Notes: a model not told the origin generated them from the letters alone. DNA of 64,000 bases from Clostridia bacterium (GCA_024404025.1 JAKSQP010000003.1:95338-159337); one strand, 5' to 3'. Positions 23,855 to 33,129 are shown, counted from the stretch's first letter. A program made the numbers and translations.

Positions 23855-24373
23855 TCATTTCTTGAGCTTTCTGTCGGTGTTTTCGGGCACCATTTTCATT
23901 TTTGCGAATTTCTGTCCGAATGCGTTTGCCCAGCTTTCGCAATAAAGTGCATAGTATGAAACATTGTTTTTCTTGCGGTAGCCTGCAAAGAAATTGCACC
24001 ATATAACCGAGGGGAGTGCAATAACGATATAATAAAGAGGGCCGAGAAGAAGGCATTGCCAGGTGTGGCCGTATTCGTGGATCCTCGTATTATAGGTCCA
24101 GTTTTTCTTCGGATGATTTTCTTTAGCAAAAATGAAAAGTCCGAGTGAAAGTCCGCCTGCGTTCCACGGAATATAAACTATGTAAGCATAGCCGAATCTC
24201 TGCCATCTTCTTTTTTTGATTTTCGTGTTGATAAGAAATGCCGCTCCGCCTATGAGGTTGACCGGCAGACCCCAGGTCCATTGAACAAGATAGAAAAGAA
24301 ACGCTTTGAGCGAGGCTTTAAATCCTTTCTCCGGCTCATCGGGGCAGGTTTTTGTTGTATCAATATATTCCAT
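23855..24373 (-). CDS. Membrane protein with HEYGH zinc-protease-like motif
   Basis: A 172-residue protein with two or three membrane stretches (about 22-48, 62-82, 106-128). An HExxH motif, RIHEYGHTWQ with H99, E100 and H103, is followed by a conserved-looking CESWANAFG with E146. That arrangement is what a gluzincin-like membrane peptidase would have (HExxH plus a distant Glu), but I cannot assign a known family. Its start lies 2 bp after the stop of the GPH transporter, with GCGGTGA as ribosome site, so the two are coupled. A role in processing or in transporter maturation is speculative. Confidence 0.6.
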   Translation of the reverse strand: MEYIDTTKTCPDEPEKGFKASLKAFLFYLVQWTWGLPVNLIGGAAFLINTKIKKRRWQRFGYAYIVYIPWNAGGLSLGLFIFAKENHPKKNWTYNTRIHEYGHTWQCLLLGPLYYIVIALPSVIWCNFFAGYRKKNNVSYYALYCESWANAFGQKFAKMKMVPENTDRKLKK

Positions 24374-24375
24374 AA

Positions 24376-26034
24376 TTATTCACCGCTTTTAATTAATTCT
24401 TTTTCCTGCTCTGCAAGAATGGTATATTCGCCGTTTTCGTCTGTTTCAACGGCGTGGATTTCGCTGTTCTCGTTATTGCCGAGCCACATATCCGAAAGCT
24501 TTTGTCCGGAAATCAGCTCACATCTTTCTTTCTGCTCTTCGGTGAGCGTAACAGAGCCGTATTTCTTCTTGACCGCAACCGCCGCACGGATAAGAGCATG
24601 GTCATCCTTTGTCATCTTGAAATTGCGAAGCGCAAAGAGCGAAACGAGAGCTGCAATGATCGGGATGATCGCAACGCACACACGAACGCCCATTATTGCC
24701 TGCGCAGACTGCGTGAAAACATTTCCCGTTGTTTTTTCGAAGGTTGTGACCGCATCGCCGGTAACAAGTCCGAAATATTGAAGAGTGAAGCCGACGAGAG
24801 CAGCCATAACGCCGCTGATGCTCTTCTTGATAAGGGTGCTGAATGTTGAAATAACGCCCTCTCTTCTTCTGCCTGTTATCATTTCGTCAACATCGGTCAA
24901 ATCGGGAAAGATGTTGTTTGTTACGAAGCCGAGGCCGGACATTCCGAACGGATAAAGAATCATGCTGAGCATCATAAGAAGAAACCATACAACCGAAAGA
25001 TCGTTATGCTTGTCGGTCTGCATTATAAGACCTATTGCAAGACCTGCAACCATAAGCGGAGTGACGATGTTTCCGCATTTCTTTTTGCCGAATTTCATTG
25101 TCAGAGCATAATTGAGCGGAAAAGCCGAAGCCTCCGCAACGCCTGCAACCGCATTGAAAATCGCATATTTGCTATATTGATTTGCAAGGTATTTGATGAA
25201 ATAGACTTTGGTGTTTGAATAAAAGCCCGTTGCGATCTGATAGGCAAGGCTCATAAAGAAATACTGCCTGAAAGATTTGTTTTTGAAAACAAGAATGTAT
25301 TCATTGATTATGTATTTGACATCAATCTTATCAAGCTTAAGATTTCTGGAATCGGGCTCTCTTGTTGTTTTGAAGGTTGCATAAACCGCAATGCTGAAAG
25401 CAACCGAAAGAGCGATACCGATAATCAGGAACGGCATTTTTGATTCAGACGAAAGATTATCGTTTGAGCCGAAAATCGAAAGAATGATAACAACGATGAT
25501 AAACGAGGGAACCATTCCGACTGAATTGAAAATATAGCCGACCGAATTATACTGCGTTCTTAAATCGTAATCGGGTGCAAGCTCCGGAAGCATCGCCGTG
25601 TGCGGAACGGAAATAATCGTATATGCTGTTTTGTAAAGCATATAAACGGCAATGAAATAAATCATTGCTCCGGCGGGGCTTTTGTTGACATTGACGCCGA
25701 ATGAGTTCCACAAAAGCGAATAAGAAACAAAAAGAACGGGAATGCCTATAAGAAGATGTATCCTGTGTTTTCCGAATTTTGAACGGGTGCGGTCGGTTAT
25801 GATGCCCATAACGGGATCCGTAACCGCATCCCAAAGAGTTGCAATCATAACAACGATTCCCGCCTTGTCAAGCTTCATGTTGACAACGTCGGTCAGGAAA
25901 ACCATAAAATACATATTGATGATATATCCTGCGCCGCCCATAAAAATGTTGGCATAGGAATAATTCATCATCGGCAGAACCGTACTTTTGAAATCGCCTT
26001 TGATTCCGATGGCTTTTTTGATTTTTTCGCCCAT
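24376..26034 (-). CDS. GPH-family (MFS superfamily) sugar:cation symporter
   Basis: Glycoside-pentoside-hexuronide transporters import sugars or short glycosides with Na+ or H+. About twelve membrane segments are visible. The GPH signature region is present: ATLWDAVTDPVMGIITDRTR at about 48-67, then KFGKHR. A hydrophilic C-terminal extension of about 80 residues ends the 552-residue protein and is longer than in MelB. ATG 26034 is preferred because AGAGGTG lies 6 bp upstream. A promoter is predicted at 26054-26082, in the gap after the GH29 gene. It would deliver glycans to the intracellular glycosidases next door. Confidence 0.87.
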   Translation of the reverse strand: MGEKIKKAIGIKGDFKSTVLPMMNYSYANIFMGGAGYIINMYFMVFLTDVVNMKLDKAGIVVMIATLWDAVTDPVMGIITDRTRSKFGKHRIHLLIGIPVLFVSYSLLWNSFGVNVNKSPAGAMIYFIAVYMLYKTAYTIISVPHTAMLPELAPDYDLRTQYNSVGYIFNSVGMVPSFIIVVIILSIFGSNDNLSSESKMPFLIIGIALSVAFSIAVYATFKTTREPDSRNLKLDKIDVKYIINEYILVFKNKSFRQYFFMSLAYQIATGFYSNTKVYFIKYLANQYSKYAIFNAVAGVAEASAFPLNYALTMKFGKKKCGNIVTPLMVAGLAIGLIMQTDKHNDLSVVWFLLMMLSMILYPFGMSGLGFVTNNIFPDLTDVDEMITGRRREGVISTFSTLIKKSISGVMAALVGFTLQYFGLVTGDAVTTFEKTTGNVFTQSAQAIMGVRVCVAIIPIIAALVSLFALRNFKMTKDDHALIRAAVAVKKKYGSVTLTEEQKERCELISGQKLSDMWLGNNENSEIHAVETDENGEYTILAEQEKELIKSGE

Positions 26035-26053
26035 TTGCATCACCTCTGTTTTG

Positions 26054-26082
26054 ATATTACATTATTAATTCATAAAAATCAA
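26054..26082 (-). promoter_or_regulatory. Predicted reverse-strand promoter of the GPH transporter gene
   Basis: On the reverse strand TTGATT (26082-26077), 17-base spacer and TAATAT (26059-26054). It lies in the 51-bp gap after the GH29 stop. Confidence 0.5.
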
Positions 26083-26085
26083 TAT

Positions 26086-27084
26086 TTATTTTGCATTGCG
26101 GAGAATATTCAGCGCCTGAACGGGAATTCTGCCGAGCGGGTCGGGACCTATATTGATAAGATAATTTATTCCGAGCGAGTTAAGATGTTTTCTGTATTTT
26201 GCAATGGTTTCGGAGCTTTTCCAGTTTGTGTCATAATATGAAAAACCCCAGGTATCGTTGAGGGTTGCGGCTGTTTCGTAAAGTCCGAAAGGTGACGGTT
26301 TGAAACCGCCGATGTCATTATAATCAATTGAATTTTCGTCACGGATTTCAAACTTTTCGGGTATTTCGTTGTCACCAAGAGAAACATAATCATATTTTCC
26401 GTTGCCGAGCCTTGAATTGATAAGGCAATTGGGCTGAAGCTCTCTGACCGTGTTATAAATCAGTTCGCTCTGATGCGGCTTTATCGTCATCGGAACATCA
26501 AACCAGGCAAGAGCTATTTCGCCGTAATTTGTCATTATTTCACGAATCTGCGGCATTATTTTTTCTTCAAAGCAAATGTCGAAATTCTTTTCGCCTTTGA
26601 AATCCCAGCTGTTGTCCCATGTTGTGCCGCTGTTTCCGATATGATTTGAAAGATATCCTCCGCCGTGAGGGTGATGCCAGTCAAGATCCTGCGAATAATA
26701 AATGCCGAGCTTCAAGCCGTATTTTTTGCATGCATCCGAAAATTCTTTAAGCACATCTCTGTGAAACGGAGTTGCGTCATAAACATTGAATTTATCGGCC
26801 TTTGAATGAAACATTGCAAAGCCGTCGTGATGCTTTGTTGTGATAACGATATATTTCATTCCGCATTCAACCGCAAGTCGGCAATAATCTTCTGCGTTGA
26901 AGCCGACGGGATTGAATGCCGAAGCCAGCCTTTCATATTCGTTCGCCGGAATCTGAAAATAAGACTGGATCCATTCCGCATAATCCCGGACTCTTGAGCC
27001 CTTGTATTCGCCGCCGAGAAGAGAATAGAGCCCCCAGTGAAGCATCATTCCGTATCCGGATTCTTTAAACCATTTATATTCCAT
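26086..27084 (-). CDS. GH29 alpha-L-fucosidase
   Basis: GH29 enzymes release alpha-linked L-fucose from glycans by a retaining mechanism. The 332-residue protein covers the catalytic TIM barrel: MLHWGLYSLLGGEY near 14-27, TKHHDGFAMFHSKAD (H85, H86) and IALAWFDVP, where D196 is the expected nucleophile. There is no signal peptide, so it acts inside the cell. It lacks the C-terminal carbohydrate-binding domain found in many GH29 enzymes. ATG 27084 has GGAGG at 8 bp. It is upstream of a GPH transporter on the same strand and has its own extended -10 promoter. Fucose release from imported oligosaccharides is likely. Confidence 0.88.
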   Translation of the reverse strand: MEYKWFKESGYGMMLHWGLYSLLGGEYKGSRVRDYAEWIQSYFQIPANEYERLASAFNPVGFNAEDYCRLAVECGMKYIVITTKHHDGFAMFHSKADKFNVYDATPFHRDVLKEFSDACKKYGLKLGIYYSQDLDWHHPHGGGYLSNHIGNSGTTWDNSWDFKGEKNFDICFEEKIMPQIREIMTNYGEIALAWFDVPMTIKPHQSELIYNTVRELQPNCLINSRLGNGKYDYVSLGDNEIPEKFEIRDENSIDYNDIGGFKPSPFGLYETAATLNDTWGFSYYDTNWKSSETIAKYRKHLNSLGINYLINIGPDPLGRIPVQALNILRNAK

Positions 27085-27111
27085 AGCTTTCCTCCGCAAA
27101 TTTATTAATTG

Positions 27112-27141
27112 ATTATATCACAACCGATAAATAAATGTCAA
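27112..27141 (-). promoter_or_regulatory. Predicted reverse-strand promoter of the GH29 gene
   Basis: On the reverse strand TTGACA (27141-27136), 18-base spacer, TATAAT (27117-27112), preceded by TGTGA (extended -10). Confidence 0.6.
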
Positions 27142-27158
27142 AAGAGATAAAAGAATCA

Positions 27159-27187
27159 TTGAAATAAAAAAATTTGTGTGATATTAT
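27159..27187 (+). promoter_or_regulatory. Predicted promoter of the GDPD operon
   Basis: TTGAAA (27159-27164), 17-base spacer, TATTAT (27182-27187) with GTGTGA before it (extended -10). Divergent from the GH29 promoter. Confidence 0.65.
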
Positions 27188-27210
27188 AAAGAAAAAACGG
27201 AGGTAATTTT

Positions 27211-28056
27211 ATGAAAAAAGATTATTGCGGATTCCCTATGAGATTTGCTCACACAGGTGTTGATCAGAACGCTCCCGAAAACACTCTTGAATCATATAAA
27301 GCGGCTGCCGCTCTCGGAGTTGAGGGCATCGAAATTGACATAAATATATGCAAGGACGGCGAAATCATCCTTACACATAATAAAAATCTCGGTTATATGA
27401 CCTTTGGAAAACATGAGGACTGCGTTCTCAAGGAAATGACCGTTGAAGAAATCAAAAAAATTGATATTCCTTTCAGAAATGCTTTTTATAATTTCTATCC
27501 TCCTGTTCCATGGACCGAAAGAGCAGGCGGCACAAGAGTGCCCGTTTCGGATAACGACCCCGAAAACAGAGTTACTCATCTTATCACTTTTCCGGAATTT
27601 GATGAATGGCTCAATGATTATGATATAACCGTTGAGGTTGAATTCAAAGATACCGGAATGCTCAAGAGAATGGACGAAATTCTCGCTCATTCAAAGAATG
27701 TTTCAAAATATATCTTCTTCTCGGGCGACTATGCCGTGCTTGAAGAAATGCAGGAGCATTACAGAAAGGTCGGCAAGCCCGAAGGTCTTCGCCTTGGCGC
27801 AAATATCAGATGGATCAATGACGAAACAATGGCGTTTGTAAAAAAATCAGATCTTTATGAAGTAGGCCTCAATAACGAAGCTTTCACAAAGGAAGATGTT
27901 GATATGCTTGCCGAAATGGGCGTTAAAGTTTTTTCAAACCTCGGCGATTATGTTGAATGGTGGGCGCAGCTTGCTCCCATGGGCGTAACCGGCTTCAAGA
28001 CGAATTATGTGGGAGCATACACCGAATGGTGGCAGAATAATGTTGCCGGAAAATAA
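27211..28056 (+). CDS. Glycerophosphodiester phosphodiesterase-like protein
   Basis: GDPD enzymes cleave glycerophosphodiesters to glycerol-3-phosphate and an alcohol. The 281-residue TIM barrel shows RFAHTG (H14), PENTLESYKAA, GIEIDI (E41, D43) and THNKNLG (H56). The usual HRG motif is HTG here, with the arginine replaced, so catalysis may be modified. No signal peptide is visible. The GGAGG ribosome site is near the ATG and the promoter is at 27159. The gene begins a three-gene transcript with a histidine phosphatase and a GH36-like glycosidase, and fits a general phosphoester-scavenging theme on this part of the chromosome. Confidence 0.82.
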   Translation: MKKDYCGFPMRFAHTGVDQNAPENTLESYKAAAALGVEGIEIDINICKDGEIILTHNKNLGYMTFGKHEDCVLKEMTVEEIKKIDIPFRNAFYNFYPPVPWTERAGGTRVPVSDNDPENRVTHLITFPEFDEWLNDYDITVEVEFKDTGMLKRMDEILAHSKNVSKYIFFSGDYAVLEEMQEHYRKVGKPEGLRLGANIRWINDETMAFVKKSDLYEVGLNNEAFTKEDVDMLAEMGVKVFSNLGDYVEWWAQLAPMGVTGFKTNYVGAYTEWWQNNVAGK

Positions 28057-28112
28057 TTGAGCCGGTTGACCGGTTTTTCGCATAATTGAGGAAAAGCAAA
28101 GGAGAAAAAGAA

Positions 28113-28814
28113 ATGTCAGATAAAAAAATCAAGCTTGAGCTTTATCTTGTAAGGCACGGAGAATCCATGTCACAGGCAGGTCTTAATGACACTCTGCCGC
28201 CCGAAATTGCGTCCGATACGCCTTTAAGCCCGAAAGGTCACAGGCAGGCGGAGCTTCTCGGAGAATATTTTTCGTCGTTTCCTCTTGATCATGTTATTTC
28301 AAGTCCGCTTCGCAGAGCCGCAAATACGGCTTATGAGGTTGTTTCAAGGCAGCCGGAAAACGGCGCAAGATTTGCAGAAGTGCATAAACTTTTTGTTGAA
28401 TGTGGAACCGGAGAGGATACTCCGGGCAGAACTATCGAAGAAATCAGAAAAGAATTTCCCCCGATGGCTGCTGCACAGGGCATGAAAGAAGATGAAAAGC
28501 TGATTTATTACGGCAGAGATGATACCGATCAGCAACTTCTTGACAGAGCAAAAATATGTATTGATTATCTGCTTGAAAGATTCCATAACGGAGAAAAGGT
28601 TATGGTGACCGCTCATGCGGCATTTGATACTTTTCTTATGTTTGCCGCTCTCGGTCTTCCGGCGGAAAATAAATTTGACCCGTCATTTTTTAACACAAGC
28701 ATAACAAAAATCGTTTTCTTCAATGAGGGCGAGGGTGCGTTCAGCGATATTCATCTGGAATATCATAATGCCGTTCCTCATCTTATCGGAGAATTTGAAG
28801 AATTCAGATTTTAA
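28113..28814 (+). CDS. Histidine phosphatase (phosphoglycerate mutase-like) family protein
   Basis: A cytosolic branch-1 histidine phosphatase of 233 residues. The motif LVRHGES (about 12-18) carries the catalytic histidine, SSPLRRAANTA the conserved arginine, and MVTAHAAFDTFLM the second histidine. ATG 28113 is chosen for the AAAGGAG at 28098-28104. It lies 57 bp after the GDPD gene and 15 bp before the glycosidase. The substrate is unknown; a small sugar phosphate is plausible. Confidence 0.85.
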   Translation: MSDKKIKLELYLVRHGESMSQAGLNDTLPPEIASDTPLSPKGHRQAELLGEYFSSFPLDHVISSPLRRAANTAYEVVSRQPENGARFAEVHKLFVECGTGEDTPGRTIEEIRKEFPPMAAAQGMKEDEKLIYYGRDDTDQQLLDRAKICIDYLLERFHNGEKVMVTAHAAFDTFLMFAALGLPAENKFDPSFFNTSITKIVFFNEGEGAFSDIHLEYHNAVPHLIGEFEEFRF

Positions 28815-28828
28815 GGAGAATTAAGCTT

Positions 28829-30385
28829 ATGATTATCAGAAAACCGGATTCGATTTTTATTAACGGAGAATATACGGCAGAAAATACAAAGGTTGAAACC
28901 GAGCTTATCAATGGCGGACTTGATGTTTATCTTACTTCAAGCGGAAAAATAAAATTCGTTCAGCTTCACTGGAATCTGAAGGACGATGAAATCCGCAGGG
29001 AAAAAATAAGCATTTTAGGCGATGAGTTTGAAAGAGGATACGGCAAAATTTCCTGGCAGGGGCTGAATTATGAAAGAATTATGCCCTGGTATTTTGCAGT
29101 TTCAAACGGAAGCGATTCCGTAACCGATTACAGCGGAAGATATACAGAATGTTTCGGTGTTGAAGTTCGTCCCCGTGCATTTTGCAGCTGGTATTATGAC
29201 GGCAGGGGAATTGACCTCATTCTCGATGTCAGAAACGGCGGAATCCCCGTTGAACTCGGCGGCAGAAAGCTCAAAGCGGCAACGGTGTTTTTCAAAGAAT
29301 ACCGCAATGTTTCCGCATTTTCGGCTCTCAAATCGTTTTGCTCCGTGATGAGCAGAAATCCGCTTAAAACGGATAAAATTATTTACGGCTCCAATAACTG
29401 GTATTATGCCTACGGAAGGAGCAGCGCAGAAGAGATAATCAGCGACACAGAGCTTGTTGCCGACCTCTGCAAAGGCTGCAAAAACAAACCGTTTATGGTT
29501 ATTGATGACGGCTGGACTCCTCACAGAACAACTGCTCCGTGGGTTTCAAATGAAAAATTCGGAGATATGAAGGCTCTTGCCGAAAAGATGAATGAAAAGG
29601 GAGTTATTCCCGGAATCTGGGTCAGATTTCTTTACGATGAAAAATTTGAACTTGATCTGCCCGAAGAAGCGAGAAGAAACGGCTGCAGAGAACGCCTTGA
29701 TCCGACTCATCCGGCAGTAAAGTCGTTTATATCAGAAACAATTGATAATATCGTTTCCTGGGGATATAAACTCATTAAACACGATTTTTCATCCAATGAT
29801 ATTTCTCTCGGCGTATGGGGTAAAGATGTCGGCAATTACTGTTTCTGCAGCAAAGAAGAGGGATTTTATGATAAGTCAAAAACAACTGCGGAGATAGTTG
29901 TTGAATTCTATGAGCTTATTCTTGAACACGCAAAGGATACGCTTCTTATCGGATGCAACACTTTCAGCCATCTGTGTGCAGGGCTTGTTCACGCAAACAG
30001 AACGGGCGATGATACAAGCGGCAGAGAATGGATTCAGACGAGAAAAATGGGCGTTAATTCGCTTGCATTCCGTCTTTGCCAGAACGGCTCATTCTATATT
30101 TCGGATGCGGACTGCGTCGGAATTCTCGGCAATAACATTGATTGGAAGCTCAACAGGCAATGGCTTGAACTTCTTTCAAAGAGCGGCTCGGCTCTCTTTG
30201 TTTCGTGCCAGCCGTCAAAGGCAGAGGGCGAAATTGCCGAAGACCTCATGAAGAATTTTGCAATCGCCTCCGAGCAGAAGGATGAAATGATACCGCTTGA
30301 CTGGATGGAAAATGTTGCTCCCGAAAGGTATCTGATAAACGGAGAAGAAAAAGTTTTCAACTGGTCAACAGATAAAAGAATATAA
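28829..30385 (+). CDS. GH36/clan GH-D alpha-galactosidase-like glycosidase
   Basis: Clan GH-D TIM-barrel enzymes usually act on alpha-galactosides. This 518-residue protein has an N-terminal beta domain (about 1-180), then the barrel. Markers are PFMVIDDGWTPH (about 221-232), GIWVRFLYDEK, YKLIKHDFSS with D319 as the likely nucleophile, and HANRTGDDTS with D394/D395 as the likely acid/base. It lacks a signal peptide. AAGGAGAAT lies upstream of the ATG. The usual GH36 sequence is longer and the nucleophile context is KYD or KWD, so this is a divergent member and the substrate may differ. It is third in the GDPD transcript and is followed by a strong terminator. Confidence 0.72.
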   Translation: MIIRKPDSIFINGEYTAENTKVETELINGGLDVYLTSSGKIKFVQLHWNLKDDEIRREKISILGDEFERGYGKISWQGLNYERIMPWYFAVSNGSDSVTDYSGRYTECFGVEVRPRAFCSWYYDGRGIDLILDVRNGGIPVELGGRKLKAATVFFKEYRNVSAFSALKSFCSVMSRNPLKTDKIIYGSNNWYYAYGRSSAEEIISDTELVADLCKGCKNKPFMVIDDGWTPHRTTAPWVSNEKFGDMKALAEKMNEKGVIPGIWVRFLYDEKFELDLPEEARRNGCRERLDPTHPAVKSFISETIDNIVSWGYKLIKHDFSSNDISLGVWGKDVGNYCFCSKEEGFYDKSKTTAEIVVEFYELILEHAKDTLLIGCNTFSHLCAGLVHANRTGDDTSGREWIQTRKMGVNSLAFRLCQNGSFYISDADCVGILGNNIDWKLNRQWLELLSKSGSALFVSCQPSKAEGEIAEDLMKNFAIASEQKDEMIPLDWMENVAPERYLINGEEKVFNWSTDKRI

Positions 30386-30393
30386 AAAATTCA

Positions 30394-30430
30394 GCAGGCA
30401 GTCTTTGTTTTGGACTGCCTGCCTTTTTTA
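30394..30430. terminator. Terminator after the GH36-like gene (also faces the reverse-strand gene)
   Basis: The 10-bp stem GCAGGCAGTC/GACTGCCTGC (30394-30422) has a loop of nine bases and a T-run at 30424-30429. Confidence 0.85.
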
Positions 30431-30458
30431 TTTCCGTTCCGAGAAAGATAGTAAAAAA

Positions 30459-32453
30459 TTATGAAAAATAAACCGTTCCGACGTTCCAGCCGTCAATGCC
30501 TTTAACGGTAACGATCATATCGCTTCCGTCAAAAGTGAATTCGGGCTGATATTCCTCATCTCTGTCAATGTAAACGGGTTTATCCGAGAACGGATTTTTG
30601 ATTCTGATTTTAATATTTCTGTTTCTGTAAAGCTCGCAGTTGACAACCGAAACGGAATAAAGCTTTCCGTCTTTCATTCTCGGCATAATAACAGACTGCA
30701 TTCTGCTTTCAACATACGCCGAAACCTTGTTTCCCAGGAAATCCGCAACTGAAATCAGATAGTTTCTTCTGTCGGTCGAAATGATGTTTGTCCAGGGCTC
30801 ATAGCCTAAAACTGCCCATTTTGCGCCGTAAACGGTTTCGGTTATCGCTTCCGAGATTCCGAAAGGATATAAGTCGTCTTCGGGGGTTATATTCTTTGCC
30901 TGCGTTGTGTAATGGCTTAAAACGGAAATGTTCTTTCCGGCAGGTATGAGTTTATAGTCATAAGTTGAATTACAAATTGATTTTTTCCATTTTTTTCCCG
31001 GGCAGACCTTGTTTGCGCAGTTTTCATCATAAACGATTCCGAATGCTCTTGTTTCGATTTTTTCGGAAGAGATTCCGAGCTTCTTTCCGAAGCCTCTTTT
31101 GTTGAGGATTTCGGCTGCTCTGCCGTCTGCGATAACATTTCTGTGAAGAAGATTTTCAATATCTTCATCTGAAATGACCTCTGCCATTTCGCCGTAAAGA
31201 AGACATAATCCGCTGCTTTGAAAATGAGTCAGAGGAATGCCCGTTGTCATAAGAAAATCGTGGCAGCAGACCGGCTCATATTTATAATTTGCATTCGGGT
31301 CATCTTTTGAAAGTTTTCTTTTCCACATATTTTTCGAATAGAAAAACGGGAGACCTCCCGCAGCGGTTTCGGATGAAAGCTCCGAAAGCTTTTTCCAGTA
31401 TTTTCTGTTCCGGGAAAATGCGGCGAACATATCGTTATGCCATTCAAAGCTTTCATAATCGTTCATTATCATGGCATAGCTCATTGCGTTTGCGCCTCTT
31501 GCAAGGTAGACTGTTGTTTCAAAGCAGGTTGAAGCAATGCTCTTTCCGAAAACCACATCGGGAAGATTTTCAATTTCGGGTCTTATATCCGAAACATAAG
31601 AGGGGGTTATGCAGTTCTGAAAGTCGATCTGCATTGACTTGCCCAGAATATCATTCGGATTATGTGCATCGTAGCATCCTCCGCCGGGTCTGCATTTTGT
31701 CGGTTTTCCGCTTCCGTCACGAAGTCCGTCAAAAATATAGTCAAAATTAAAGCCCGTAAAGCCGCCGTTCATATAAAACTGGTATCCCATATATGTTTCG
31801 GGCGAAACCTCGCAAATCGTTTTTGCTGCCTCATAAGCAAAATCATAGAGATTTTTTCTTGAAAATTCGGCAAACATTTCTCTGTATTTCAGTTCTCCGA
31901 ATTTGATTGCGTCAACAAGACCTTCACGGTCAAAATTCGTTTTGTATATGCTGTTGAATTTTGAGATGCAGTTATCACAGAAGCAGCCTTTATCAACGGG
32001 ATTATGGTTAACGGGTCTTAAATCGTCGTCAAACCAGACCGTGTGGGGATGAATTGAAGCGTAGATGCGAAGCTCCTGCATAACATATTCTCTGAAATTC
32101 TTTCCGTTCCAGCAGAAGCAGTATCCGGCAGCCGTTCCGTCTTCTCCGACAAGATGCTCAACATTTGTTCCTTCGTTGATCAGTCCGCTGCAGTCCTGCG
32201 ATTTCATATATTCGCCGTGGCCGATCGTGTTGCTTATCTGCAGAGAAACTCTTATTCCGATATTGCGGAATTTTTCGGCCTGCTCAATAATCGTTTCGGC
32301 GGTTTTTTTGTGAGTTTCAAGAGGAGGAAAGCCGTAGTCCGATGCAAACCACACTTCGTCACAGCTTCCGGGGTTGTTTTTGATTGTTTCAACAAGCTTG
32401 TCAATGAATTCAGGGTCTTTCTGCGTTGAAGAGCCGAGCCTTTGTGTAAGCAT
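30459..32453 (-). CDS. Uncharacterised TIM-barrel glycosidase-like protein with CxC-x2-C cluster
   Basis: I cannot assign this 664-residue protein to a numbered family. The N-terminal half looks like a TIM barrel: DEVWFASDYG, VSLQISNTIG and VWFDDDLRPV (acidic residues at a barrel strand end, about 140-149). The last is followed by GCFCDNCISKF, a CxCxxC cluster of the kind seen in GH42-related and other uncharacterised glycosidases. A middle region and a C-terminal beta-sandwich (about 560-664) complete it. No signal peptide is visible, and GGAGGG lies before the ATG. It is preceded on the same strand, 13 bp away, by a small SGNH hydrolase that is likely co-transcribed. A glycan-cleaving role is inferred from context. 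Confidence 0.55.
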   Translation of the reverse strand: MLTQRLGSSTQKDPEFIDKLVETIKNNPGSCDEVWFASDYGFPPLETHKKTAETIIEQAEKFRNIGIRVSLQISNTIGHGEYMKSQDCSGLINEGTNVEHLVGEDGTAAGYCFCWNGKNFREYVMQELRIYASIHPHTVWFDDDLRPVNHNPVDKGCFCDNCISKFNSIYKTNFDREGLVDAIKFGELKYREMFAEFSRKNLYDFAYEAAKTICEVSPETYMGYQFYMNGGFTGFNFDYIFDGLRDGSGKPTKCRPGGGCYDAHNPNDILGKSMQIDFQNCITPSYVSDIRPEIENLPDVVFGKSIASTCFETTVYLARGANAMSYAMIMNDYESFEWHNDMFAAFSRNRKYWKKLSELSSETAAGGLPFFYSKNMWKRKLSKDDPNANYKYEPVCCHDFLMTTGIPLTHFQSSGLCLLYGEMAEVISDEDIENLLHRNVIADGRAAEILNKRGFGKKLGISSEKIETRAFGIVYDENCANKVCPGKKWKKSICNSTYDYKLIPAGKNISVLSHYTTQAKNITPEDDLYPFGISEAITETVYGAKWAVLGYEPWTNIISTDRRNYLISVADFLGNKVSAYVESRMQSVIMPRMKDGKLYSVSVVNCELYRNRNIKIRIKNPFSDKPVYIDRDEEYQPEFTFDGSDMIVTVKGIDGWNVGTVYFS

Positions 32454-32466
32454 AATTCCCTCCGGA

Positions 32467-33021
32467 TTATTTTAGATTTTTAAGGAGTTTCGCAGTTGCT
32501 TCTGCGCAGAGCTTAATTCCTTTTTCGGTCAGATGGATATTATCCTTTTCGCAGATATTTCCGTTTATATCTTCGGCAACAACGGAATATAAATCGTTTA
32601 TTATTATTCCTTTGGGCTCAAGAACTTCAAGAGCGGCTTTGTTGAATTCTCTTATATCATGATTGCTGTTGTGCCAATTTGCATCTCTGACGGGCGTTGT
32701 TGTTGCGAAAACAACGGTTTTGCCTTTTTTCAGAAGCACATCCGCTATTCTGCCGAGCTGGCGGGAATATTCATCAAGGCTGTTGAAGGTCCCGTCTCCG
32801 AAAAGATTGCAGACATCCCATTCGCCGCTGTTGAAATGAATTATATCCGCTTCGTCAATTTTATTTCTGAAATTAAAAAGCTGCCTTAATACGTGCTGAA
32901 CATACATACTGTTTTCTTCCGGCTGCCATACATCGAAATCATCTTTGATCAGCTCGGGAAGAAGAGTGCCGTAGCCGATAAGCCTTATGGAATCGCCGAG
33001 CAGAACGATTTTCTTTTTCAT
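32467..33021 (-). CDS. Small cytosolic SGNH/GDSL hydrolase
   Basis: A 184-residue SGNH-fold esterase without signal peptide. Block I is LLGDSIRL with S11. Block V is DNIHLTEKG with D160 and H163. The block III asparagine may be N64 in HFNSGEWD, in place of the usual GxND. It could deacylate sugars, for example O-acetylated glycans, which fits its pairing with the TIM-barrel gene 13 bp downstream. The reverse-strand promoter is at 33055-33082. Confidence 0.8.
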   Translation of the reverse strand: MKKKIVLLGDSIRLIGYGTLLPELIKDDFDVWQPEENSMYVQHVLRQLFNFRNKIDEADIIHFNSGEWDVCNLFGDGTFNSLDEYSRQLGRIADVLLKKGKTVVFATTTPVRDANWHNSNHDIREFNKAALEVLEPKGIIINDLYSVVAEDINGNICEKDNIHLTEKGIKLCAEATAKLLKNLK

Positions 33022-33054
33022 CTTGTCATATCCTTTTTCTTGATTTATGTTTTG

Positions 33055-33082
33055 ATTATATCATATAAAACAATTTTATCAA
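33055..33082 (-). promoter_or_regulatory. Predicted reverse-strand promoter of the SGNH/TIM-barrel pair
   Basis: On the reverse strand TTGATA (33082-33077), 16-base spacer, TATAAT (33060-33055), with TGA extended -10. Confidence 0.6.
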
Positions 33083-33100
33083 CATATATTTTATTTTAAA

Positions 33101-33129
33101 TTGACAAACCAAAATCAATATGATACATT
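33101..33129 (+). promoter_or_regulatory. Predicted promoter of the DUF4838/acetylesterase operon
   Basis: TTGACA (33101-33106), 17-base spacer, TACATT (33124-33129), preceded by TGA. This is a consensus -35 box. Confidence 0.65.
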
